From Anadara kagoshimensis (lineage: Eukaryota > Mollusca > Bivalvia > Arcoida > Arcidae): a DNA stretch of 64,000 bases. Numbering within the stretch: position 1 is the first letter of the stretch; each line of letters opens with the position of its first letter. The DNA lies in contig CM037868.1 in assembly GCA_021292105.1 (NCBI GenBank), positions 33,181,523 through 33,245,522 of the forward strand, written 5' to 3'. Position numbers and translations under genes: made by a program. This document shows positions 36,223-45,445 of the stretch, in pieces. The notes below the pieces were generated by a model. The model saw nothing but the letters and a program-made list of their open reading frames with translations, made no database searches and was not told the DNA's origin.

Positions 36223-36820
36223 AGCTGAAAAGATCCCAAGATAAAGATGAGAGCTGTAGAAATACTGCCGATAAAGATATCTAACGAGGGGATGTTGATT
36301 TAAAATTTCGACAGTTCTGCGATAGAATCTGGATACATTTATCAATGGAAAATTATCTTTGCTAAAAACATTACCAGCGATTGCAAAAAAGTCCACATTT
36401 TTTCAACACGATACCGTTTCCAGTTGAAAAAAACGTCAAAATGGTCGGCTAGGGATGAGATGACAACCCCTACTCTTGCTATACACCTGCCAGTGGGTGC
36501 CTCGCTATCTTCTATCAGCAAGTGAAACGCATCACTTGCCAAAAAGGCTAGAAACACCAACAGTTGAGGTAGCGATGTCAATGGCAGGCTCCTTTACGTC
36601 GGATGCGCCACGCTGTCCGACACCAAATCTGTTATTTAGAGTATGGTTCTATTACGGAACGGGTACCGGACAAAATTTTCGTCGTCACCCAAACATTTCA
36701 AAGGAATTTTGTCGATTGGCTAAACTCTACGAACGTTCCTGATGCGTTCAATGTTTTCGAGGCTTTCCAATAGACGCAGAACGGCCGCCATTTTGAGTCA
36801 GACTTAAATAATTAAGACTG
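36223..36820. other. unassigned stretch, no supported gene
   Basis: Several open frames occur on both strands (36214-36742) and base composition is less AT-rich than nearby. No family was recognised. It could be a degraded retrocopy or unknown repeat. Confidence 0.3.
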
Positions 36821-36821
36821 C

Positions 36822-37083
36822 CAGGCCCCGGTTTCACAATCATTTCTTAGCTGGGATTTTCTTTAAATTTAATCTTGCAAAATTTCAAAACTTTATAATT
36901 TGGTAATTTTCAAGATATTCAAGAAATTAAGGTGTCAATTTTAAGGCCACTTCTAGATTAAACCATTTGCATTAAATTTTGACAAAAATTTTCATTAGTA
37001 GTTTCACAAAGAAATTTTAAAACTTGCTAACTTTATGTTCAGGAAAATCTTCGCTAAGGAACGATTGTGAAACTGGGGCTTGG
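36822..37083. mobile_element. palindromic MITE TIR-5 (GGCCCCGGTTTCACAAT)
   Basis: 'aggccccggtttcacaatca' and 'cttagctgggattttc' on the left are mirrored by 'gaaaatcttcgctaagga' and 'cgattgtgaaactggggct' on the right. A second copy is at 52014-52278. Confidence 0.88.
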
Positions 37084-37282
37084 TACTTGTCTTAGCAAAG
37101 TTAAGTTCAAACAGACTTAAGTAAAAAAAAATTAGTTAAGATTGTTTCGTGATCCACTTACTTTTTAAGTTTTTCTTAACTTTCGGTGTTAAGAAAAAAC
37201 TTAGATTTAAGTATAAAAACAATTTCAAGTATTTCAAGGCATGCACTGTAATATGTAGGTTTTAAATCAAAACCAAACATAG

Positions 37283-37510
37283 TGCTCCATGTCCGAATCA
37301 CAATCCAGAAGAAAGTATAAAACTTTGAAACTGACAAGTGAGGTAAGACACGTGAACCTCAAACAGTGAAGTGAGGTCGGATGCTCCGGAAGGGTAAGCA
37401 TCTCCTGTTTAGCTAGCTACACCCGCCATGCGTGTAATCAAAACTTTGTGAAAGGAACATGGAACTATGGGACGTCAATTATGTCCAGGGCAATCCTGGA
37501 CACAGAGAAA
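37283..37510 (+). mobile_element. dispersed repeat DR-1
   Basis: 'gctccatgtccgaatcacaa', 'gaagtgaggtcggatgctcc', 'tagctagctacacccgccat', 'atggaactatgggacgtcaa' and 'tccagggcaatcctggacac' occur in order. The final 'gatgacggccat' part is missing. Confidence 0.8.
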
Positions 37511-37607
37511 AGAAATAACAATATTTTAAAAGAAAAAACATCAAAAATATCTAAGAATTAACATTGATACCTTTGATCATAAACGTGTAAATCCACCTTA
37601 CCTGATG

Positions 37608-37925
37608 AGTTAAGTAATGTTATTTAACGTTCCAGTCAGGAATATTTCACTTATATGGAGACGTTACCAGCTATAGGCAAAAGTGCAGAAATTTTGCCAA
37701 TTCGTTGCGCTGATGGCATTGTATTTTTATGGGTTTTTTTTATCGTGCCACGCCTACCGTGGCACGGGACCTTGCTTATTTCAAGTTACCATCCGAAAGA
37801 ACCGTGACTTTCATTTCGTAATGCCGAGTGTTTGGCGAAAGAAGTCGCTACCATCTTTCAAGTCTTAGGTCAGATCCGGCCGGTGATCGAGCCCACAACT
37901 TCTAGCTTACGAAGCGCGCTAGCGT
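37608..37925 (-). mobile_element. SINE-1
   Basis: Read on the minus strand: degraded tRNA-like head, 'ggatctgacctaagacttga', 'caaacactcggcattacga', tail 'aaatattcctgactggaacg'. The head's box A is poorly preserved. Confidence 0.8.
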
Positions 37926-38026
37926 TTGGAAGGTCTGGGCATGTTTAGCAGTTTTGCCACTGCAATTTTCCCTGTTTCAATACACTAGCAACTAAAAATT
38001 ATCAGGAAAATGTACATGTAGTTTTA

Positions 38027-38491
38027 GAGTCCGACTAATCAGACCACTAAACCTCCATTTTAATTTTTGACTTGATGGAGGTTTGTGGTCTGACAGCTTC
38101 CATTATTGAATTCTTGAAATTTCTGGCGAAAACGGCAGAAACGAAAACATGCGTCGATAACTTCCAGTATTTCCTTACCTCGCTCTTGCTGACAACATGG
38201 AACACTTCCTAAAACATTATTCTACCGATCCATGCTCAACTTTTAATTAAAATCCATCGATATCGGTAGAAATACAAGGTTTTCTGGTGTCTCTTCAGCT
38301 CTCTGTCACTTTCGTGTTCCATGTTGTCAGCAAGAGCGAGGTAAGGAAATACTGGAAGTTATCGACGCATGTTTTCGTTTCTGCCGTTTTCGCCAGAAAT
38401 TTCAAGAATTCAATAATGGAAGCTGTCAGACCACAAACCTCCAACAAGTCAAAAATTAAAATGGGGGTTTAGTGGTCTGATTAGTCGGACT
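38027..38491. mobile_element. long-armed palindromic element, arms about 180 bp
   Basis: The left arm starts 'agtccgactaatcagaccac' and the right arm ends 'gtggtctgattagtcggact'. The arms stay almost perfectly complementary through 'cgataacttccagtatttcc' and 'tgctgacaacatggaacac'. The central spacer is about 110 bp. A flanking 'tagtttt' occurs on both sides and may be the target duplication. Confidence 0.9.
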
Positions 38492-38699
38492 AGTAGTTTT
38501 ATTACGATTTACGATGAGTGATAAACCTGAGTTGTAGTAAGTAGTTCATAAAATCTATTCAATTATAAATCAGCCACATTTATGACTGGTGATGTCACGA
38601 TGTAAGCAAACAAATATTCTTGTTGGCAAGTATCATTGACCTCTAAAAGAGGTACCGTTAATTTTGATTAAGATAAGTTAAAGTAGATATAGGAAAGTT

Positions 38700-40062
38700 G
38701 ATCTAGTGTATTCTATGTAACTACAGTACAGACCTGTCGAAAGTTTAACACTAATCTTACGAATTATTACCGAATCGGCAGCTTAACTCAGTTCCTTTGT
38801 AAGATTGACCTTTATCCGACGGTTAATCTTGATTCAGATAAATTATAGCAGATTTACCTAAAGTTAATATACTGTATTTCAATAAATCTACAGTACAGAT
38901 ATGTCGAAAGTTTAACACTAACCTCATGAATACGCACCAAATCAGCTTCTCACCATGGTTTCTCTGTACCACCAATGACCTCTATCCGACGGTCAATCGT
39001 GATTAGCAGATGTACCTAAAGTTAATATAGTGTACTCCACTTAAATACCTACATAAACTCACAGTACAGACCTGTCGAAAGTTTAACATTAACCTAACCA
39101 ATTAGTACCGAATCGGGTTCTCATCTCGGTTCCTCGGTACTATTGACCTCTGCCTGACGGTTAATCTTGACTCGGATATACCCGAAGTTGAAAAACTGGA
39201 TTCCACTCACCCACTGTAATACAGACCTGTCGAAAGTTTAACACTAACTTTACGAATTATTACCGAAAACGGCAGCTTAACTCAGTTCCTTTGTACCATC
39301 GACCTCTATCTGACAGTTAATCTTGACTCAGATATACCCTACGTTGACAAAACTGGATTCCACTCACCCTGTATATACAGACCTGTCGAAAGTTTAACAC
39401 TAACTTTACGAATTATTACCGAAACGGCAGCTTAACTCAGTTCCTTTGTACCATCGACCTCTATCTGACAGTTAATCTTGACTCAGATATACCCTACGTT
39501 GACAAAACTGGATTCCACTCACCCACTGTATATACAGACCTGTCGAAAGTTTAACACTAACTTTACGAATTATTACCGAAACGGCAGCTTAACTCAGTTC
39601 CTTTGTACCATCGACCTCTATCTGACAGTTAATCTTGACTCAGATATACCCTACGTTGAAAAACTGGATTCCACTCACCCACTGTATATACAGACCTGTC
39701 GAAAGTTTAACACTAACTTTACGAATTATTACCGAAACGGCAGCTTAACTCAGTTCCTTTGTACCATCGACCTCTATCTGACAGTTAATCTTGACTCAGA
39801 TATACCCTACGTTGACAAAACTGGATTCCACTCACCCACTGTATATACAGACCTGTCGAAAGTTTAACACTAACTTTACGAATTATTACCGAAACGGCAG
39901 CTTAACTCAGTTCCTTTGTACCATCGACCTTTATCCGACGGTTAATCTTGATTCAGATAAATTTTAGCAGATCGACCTAATGCTGATATACTTCTCTCAC
40001 CTACAGTACAGTCCTGTCGAAAGTTTAACACTAACCTAACGAATAAGTGCCGTATTGGAATC
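38700..40062 (+). repeat. satellite, about 156-bp monomer x9
   Basis: 'cagacctgtcgaaagtttaa' recurs near 38729, 38894, 39067, 39222, 39378, 39535, 39690, 39847 and 40008. Middle monomers (39222-39900) are nearly identical and outer ones diverged, the usual pattern for arrays homogenised in the middle. The monomer start matches the end of the TIR-3 element family, so the array probably derives from it. The open frame through 39478-39867 is a by-product. Confidence 0.92.
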
Positions 40063-40079
40063 GGCGCCTTATCACTCAT

Positions 40080-40805
40080 ATCACTGGTGCGTAAAACACC
40101 ATTACTCCACTCAACCCCCTCACCATTCCAGAACTGACGGTCTCGATATAAGTGAAAATATCTTGACTGGTGGATAAAACACCATTACTCCACTCAACTC
40201 CCATATCCCAGGACTGGCGGTCTCGCTATAAGTGAAAGAATCCTGACTGGTGGATTAAACACCATTACTCCACTCAACCCCCTCACCATTCCAGAACTGA
40301 CGGTCTCGATATAAGTGAAAATATCTTGACTGGTGGATAAAACACCATTACTCCACTTAACTCCCATATCTCAGAACTGACAGCCTCGATATAAGTGAAA
40401 GAATCTTGACTGGGTCGTTACACACCATTACTCCATTCAGCTCCCATATCTCAGAACTGACAGCCTCGATATAAGTGAAAGAGTCTTGACTGGGGCGTTA
40501 CACACCATTACTCACTCAACTCCCATATCTCAGAACTGACGGCCTCGATATAAGTGAAAGAGTCTTGACTGGGGCGTTACACACCATTACTCCACTCAGC
40601 TCCCATATCTCAGAAACTGACGGCCTCGCTATAAGTGAAAGAATCCTACTCCACTCCTCCAACCCAGAACTGGCCGTTCCGATATAAGAAAAAGAATCTT
40701 TGCTAAGGCGTAAACCACCATTACTCCACTCCACCATCCCAGAACTTACCGTCTCTATATAAGAAAACAAATTTTATTGGGGCGTATAACAAAATTACTC
40801 TTCTC
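40080..40805 (+). repeat. satellite of about 80-bp units derived from the SINE-1 tail
   Basis: Units contain 'ctcgatataagtgaaa', 'tcttgactgg' and 'gttacacaccattactccac', which is the SINE-1 3' tail, plus a 'ctcccatatctcagaactga' linker. About nine units occur with period near 80 bp. It follows the TIR-3 satellite directly. Confidence 0.88.
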
Positions 40806-40894
40806 TACTCAACTCACCTGTTTAACGTACAAATGAGGTCAATTTCATGTTATTGAGAAAGATATGTCGATAGTGAGCAGCATCGAAAAGCACT

Positions 40895-41179
40895 GCAATA
40901 CAGGACAGACGTATCCCGGACAACAGATGTGACTGCGGATAACCAGAAAATACACAGCACTTTCTGCTACACTGCCAGCTTTATGACAGGCATAGAAATA
41001 CCCTGACAGCAAATCTTCAATCAGAGCTTGGACTATACAATCCAAGCCTCCAAGATCTACTGCAAGAAATAGAACGCGAGGAGGTAAAAAGAACCTGGAA
41101 GGATATCCGAGCACAAGTAGTCGTTGAGACAGGAAGAACTTCTCCGACAGTACAAATCCGGCGCAACATTGATCTTTGA
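40895..41179 (+). pseudogene. LINE (non-LTR retrotransposon) ORF2 C-terminal relic
   Basis: From 40928 the frame reads CDCG, then a TAA stop, then PENTQHFLLHCQLYDRHRN and on to a TGA at 41177-41179. The Cys-x-Cys-Gly plus HFLLHC and LYDRHR spacing matches the cysteine-rich C-terminus typical of many LINE reverse transcriptase ORFs. The internal stop and missing upstream RT domain show it is dead. The class cannot be set from this piece. Confidence 0.7.
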
Positions 41180-41304
41180 ATTCCGTCATCTTGCATATTT
41201 AAAGTACCAGTTAGACAAGTTAAATTATCGGGAAAAAATACCAGAGATCAGAGTCTAAATGAGGGTATTGGTGCAATTTAGGCCCGGAATCAAGGACCAA
41301 AGAT

Positions 41305-41660
41305 CAAGACTTGTCAAAAGTTTAACACTGGGCTAACGATAAAGAGTCGATCGAAGAATCAAGATGTGAAAGCCAGAGATTGCCGGCTACAGATTGGGCC
41401 GAGATGAGTTGCCGATTCTGCACGAATTAAAGTATCGCCGGTCGTGCTTTTTAAGTTACGTCACTGGGCGGCATCACGATACCAAAGTAGTGTCACGGCA
41501 ACTAATGACGTACTAGTACTAGTGTCAGTGACGTCAATAAATGGCACAACTCAGGCCGAGTTTCATTCTTTTTTTGTAAAATTTAAGCATTTGCGTGCCC
41601 GGCGATCCGTCAACTCGTTAGCCCACAAGCCTAGACACTAACTTAAATATGTAACGCGAT
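41305..41660. mobile_element. TIR-3 element split by a TIR-4 MITE
   Basis: 'gacttgtcaaaagtttaaca' with 'gggctaacgat' begins it and 'gagatgagttgccgattctg' marks the right part. The sequence is then broken by the TIR-4 copy at 41433-41609, and 'aactcgttagccc' follows. Confidence 0.65.
41433..41609. mobile_element. MITE TIR-4, nested in TIR-3
   Basis: 'tatcgccggtcgtgc' on the left and 'gcgtgcccggcgatcc' on the right, with internal 'gtgtcacggcaactaatgac' and 'ctcaggccgagtttcattct'. Confidence 0.72.
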
Positions 41661-41666
41661 CGAGGC

Positions 41667-43302
41667 CGTACAGACCTGTTGAAAGTCTAACAGTAAGGTA
41701 ACGAAAAGTGGCCGGAAATTGCCTGTAGAGTGATCCTTAAAAGCTGAAAAGCTGCCGAGAGATATATAGCGGCTGTCGAACCTAGAGATATGAAGTGGCG
41801 TCGAAACTAATGTGTAACGGCTGCCGAGCGATATGTAGCGGCTATTGAGATATATGTAACGGTTGTCAAGAGATATTTAGCGGCTGCCGAGAGATATGAC
41901 GCGGTTGCCGAGATACATGTAGCGGCTACCGAGAGATATGTATCGGCGGTCGAGAGATATGAAATGGCTACCGAGAGATATGTAACGGTTGTCAAGAGAT
42001 ATAAGATGGCTACCGAGAGATATGACGCGGTTGCCGAGAGATATGTAGCGGCTATCGAGAGATATGTAACGGTTGTCAAGAGATATGAAATGGCTACCGA
42101 GAGATATGACGCGGTTGCCGAGAGATATGTAGCGGCTATCGAGAGATATGTAACGGTTGGCAAGAGATATTTAGCGGCTACCGGGAGATATTCAGCGGCT
42201 ATCGAGAGATATGTAACGGTTGTCAAGAGATATTTAGCGGCTGCCGAGAGATATGACGCGGTTGCCGAGAGACATGTAGCGGCTACCGAGAGATATGTAG
42301 TGGCTACCGAGAGATATGTAACGGTTGTCAAGAGATATGTAGCGGCTATCGAGAGATATGTAACGGTTGTCAAGAGATATGAAATGGCTACCGAGAGATA
42401 TGACGCGGTTGCCGAGAGATATGTAGCGGCTATCGAGAGATATGTAACGGTTGTCAAGAGATATGAAATGGCTACCGAGAGATATGACGCGGTTGCCGAG
42501 AGATATGTAGCGGCTATCGAGAGATATGTAACGGTTGTCAAGAGATATGAAATGGCTACCGAGAGATATGTAACGGTTGTCAAGAGATATGAAATGGCTA
42601 CCGAGAGATATGTAACGGTTGTCAAGAGATATGAAATGGCTACCGAGAGATATGTAACGGTTGTCAAGAGATATGTAGCGGCTATCGAGAGATATGTAAC
42701 GGTTGTCAAGAGATATGAAATGGCTACCGAGAGATATGACGCGGTTGCCGAGAGATATGTAGCGGCTATCGAGAGATATGTAACGGTTGGCAAGAGATAT
42801 TTAGCGGCTACCGGGAGATATTCAGCGGCTATCGAGAGATATGTAACGGTTGTCAAGAGATATTTAGCGGCTGCCGAGAGATATGACGCGGTTGCCGAGA
42901 GACATGTAGCGGCTACCGAGAGATATGTATCGGCGGTCGAGAGATATGTAGTGGCTACCGAGATATATGTAGCGGCTATCGGGAGAAATGAGTCGAGACT
43001 GACATTTAGCGGCTATCGAGATGTATGTAGTTGCTACCGAGAGATCTGTAACGGTTGTCAAGAGATATGAAGTGGCTACCGAGAGATATTTAGCGTTTAC
43101 CGAGAGATATTTAGCGGCTACCGAGAGATATGTAACGGTTGTCAAGAGATATTAAGCGGCTGTCGAGAGATATGTATCGGCTGTCGAATATGTAGCGGCT
43201 GCGGAAAAGATGTCGCAATATATCTAGCGAAGGGCCGAGATGATCTGCCGATTTTGCACCGATTTGTTAACTTTGTGTTAAACTTTCGCCAGGTCTGTAC
43301 TG
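41667..43302. mobile_element. TIR-3 element with expanded minisatellite interior
   Basis: The left end 'acagacctgttgaaagtcta' and the right end 'gtgttaaactttcgccaggt' then 'ctgt' are inverted. The inner right 'gagatgatctgccgattttg' is typical of the family. Short family members (56417, 57866) are only 180-230 bp. Here the interior is inflated by the 18-bp array. Confidence 0.8.
41810..43215. repeat. 18-bp minisatellite, roughly 70 units with higher-order structure
   Basis: Variants of 'ctaccgagagatatgtag' run head to tail. Distinct variants (tgtagcggctatc, gtaacggttgtcaa, gaaatggctacc, gacgcggttgcc) recur in fixed order, giving a 72-bp higher-order unit and a longer duplicated block. The unit length is a multiple of 3 without stops, so frames are open on both strands (+ 41964-43070, - 41807-42856). 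These are by-products unless transcription is shown. Confidence 0.93.
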
Positions 43303-43446
43303 AATATCCATGGGAAAACTTACGTCCCTCTAAATAAACAAACAATAGAAGATTTTGTGACAGGTTGTAATACCCTTATCAATGTACTACTTCTTTATGA
43401 TATACAGTACAGGCCTGTCAAAAGTTTAACACTGTGCTAACGAAAA

Positions 43447-43817
43447 GGAGTTGAGTTGCGTAATAGTGTTTAACGTCTCAGTCAATATTTCACTTATATC
43501 GAGACATCGCCAGCTATAGACGAAGGTGTAAAAAATTTCCCTATGCGTTGCGCTGATGGCATTATACAACAAGGTTTTTTATCGTGTCACGCTTACCATG
43601 ACACGGGACTCCGTTTATTTTAAGTTTCCATCCAAAAAAAAAAAAAAAAACAAACAACAACGCGACTTTCATTTCGTAATGCCGAGTGCTTGTCGAAAAA
43701 ATAGTCACCATCCACTTTCCCTTTCAAGGTTTTGTTCAGACCCGGTAAGGGTTCGAACCCACGACCTTCAAATACGGAGCGAGCACTCTTCTAAATGAGC
43801 TACCGCAGTGGTTCACC
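43447..43817 (-). mobile_element. SINE-1
   Basis: The minus-strand head has 'ggtagctcatttagaa' and 'gggttcgaaccc'. The tail is 'cgatataagtgaaatattga'. A poly-A/T run interrupts the body near 43627. Confidence 0.86.
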
Positions 43818-44152
43818 TTACAAAAAGAAGCCGAAGTTCGGATGTCAAGTGGCTGATGAGATATGAACAGCTTGTGGCCGAAATGCTGTCTATTGACCTA
43901 TAGATATTATCTACTGTCACGACTATGGTTGGTTGGTTAAATGTAGCACCAGCAATGGGGTTCACCGCTGTACCACGTGATACCTTCTAACGTGTCTGTG
44001 AAACGCTTGTTTCCAATGGACATGGAATCGCACAATATGACGCTTTCCCGTAAAAACGACGTTATTGCGGGAATTTGTAACGTTGACGTTTTCCAAAATG
44101 TTCCGCACAAACATTAAGAGGTATTGATCACGTGGTTACGCGGCGAACCCCA

Positions 44153-44490
44153 TTTTTCAGCTTTTCGCGACGAAAACTACTTAATTAATCTCTATGGATT
44201 AATCTATGAACAAGTTTGTGTATGCATGTGATGTGCGAGTGTGTTGTATGGTCTACCTTGTACTAGCGCGTACTCAGGGCGACTTAAACGTGCTAGCTCA
44301 CGGAGTCAGTACGCCACAGACAAGCGTGCCCTAGTCACATTATACTGATACCAGGTGAACCAGTAAAGGCCAACGGAAAAGGAAAATAAACTTTCCCACA
44401 TGTATGTGGTCTGAGCGGGACTCAAACTCAAAGCGGTGAGAGACCCTGGATTTGTTGACTGACGTCTTGTCCATTAGACCATCGCGGCCA
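44153..44490 (-). mobile_element. SINE-2
   Basis: Read on the minus strand it begins 'ggccgcgatggtctaatgg' (box A-like), with 'gagtttgagtcccgctcaga' (box B-like), and ends near 'gtcgcgaaaagctgaaa'. It is the inverse of the copy at 34129. Confidence 0.78.
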
Positions 44491-44588
44491 TAGCTGACTA
44501 TGGGCCGAATTGATGAACTGCCGATTCTACACTTAATCCTTAGTTGAGTGGTAAACTTTCGACAGCCCCATACTTTATATAGTATACA

Positions 44589-44589
<1 letters not shown>

Positions 44590-44629
<40 letters not shown>
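44590..44629. repeat. (TA)n microsatellite
   Basis: About 20 TA units, near the right end of the TIR-3 copy and about 450 bp before the first SLC5 start exon. Confidence 0.95.
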
Positions 44630-44631
<2 letters not shown>

Positions 44632-45088
44632 ATTTTATGAATTTATAACTTATGTATTAACAGCTTTAATTAAATTACGAGCCACAATAAATGCATATAT
44701 CATTATGCAGTTTTAAATAAAATATTACTGAAAGTGAAAAATAAGATTCTATACGAACGGGAAATCAGGGTTATACCATTTTGTGAAAAAAGCAAAGATT
44801 GAGAAAAAAAAATTTAAAGTCGATTTTTGCAGAACAGAGTTGAACTAAAAGGGATTTACAAAAAAGAAGAGTATTTAGAGACAAAAGGATAATTTAATAA
44901 TAGAAAGGAACATTTTAAAAAGATTTGTCAAAGTCAGTTATCAAAAATATTTTTTTTTTTTTCAAATAAGGCAACATTTAGCAGATTAGAAGAATTTGTG
45001 AAATACATTTAGTGCATTGTTTTTTTAAAGAGAAAAGAGAAAGAAACCAGAAAGAAAGAAAAGAAGGAAAAAAATTGTTTTTAAAAAA

Positions 45089-45445
45089 ATGGCTACGGGA
45101 GAAAATAGGCAGTTTGAAGTATGGGACTGGGTAGTGTTTGCTGCGACTTTGGCCATTTCTGCGGGAATAGGAATTTTTTACGCTTTGCACGATGCTTGTG
45201 GTGGAAAAGCTAAAACTTCTTCGGATTTTTTAATGGGCGGAAGGAACATGAACTTGATTCCGGTCGCCATTTCTATACTTGTGTCCTTTATGTCTGCGAT
45301 CCTGATTTTAGGTACGCCAGCGGAGATGTATACAGAGGGAACCCAGTATTTTATTTACCTTTTTGGGATTATTTTAGCCGTAATTCTAGCCGCTTTGCTC
45401 TTTGTTCCGTTGTTGTACCCTTTGAAGTTAACGAGCTCTTTTGAG
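45089..45445 (+). CDS. SLC5 start exon, copy 1 (intact)
   Basis: 119 codons from ATG with A at -3, ending SSFE before 'gtaagg', phase 0. It covers the N-terminus, TM1, the conserved SDFLMGG loop, the Ser/Gly-rich TM2 (ISILVSFMSAILILGTP) and TM3. It is the same length as copy 2 but differs at many positions (DACGGKAKTSS versus SQWSGKNKT), so it is not a recent identical duplicate. It probably has its own promoter. Confidence 0.88.

Larger units (their letters stand above)
43404..44574. mobile_element. TIR-3 element broken by SINE-1 and SINE-2
   Basis: 'acaggcctgtcaaaagttta' on the left and 'gtggtaaactttcgacagcc' on the right, with inner 'gatgagatatgaacagctt' and 'gatgaactgccgattctaca'. A minus-strand SINE-1 (43447-43817) and a minus-strand SINE-2 (44153-44490) sit inside. 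Confidence 0.72.

Noticed and set aside
36214..36742. Possible retrocopy on either strand
   Set aside because: Several short open frames, but none long enough or similar to a known family; left as unassigned.
39478..39867. 129-codon ORF with internal repeats
   Set aside because: It is two to three satellite monomers read through by chance.
38700..40062. CRISPR-like array
   Set aside because: The units are contiguous 156-bp monomers without spacers, in a eukaryotic genome.
41807..43145. Long ORFs over the 18-bp array as genes
   Set aside because: The 18-bp unit has no stops in several frames, so length is expected; no start context, splice signals or domain.
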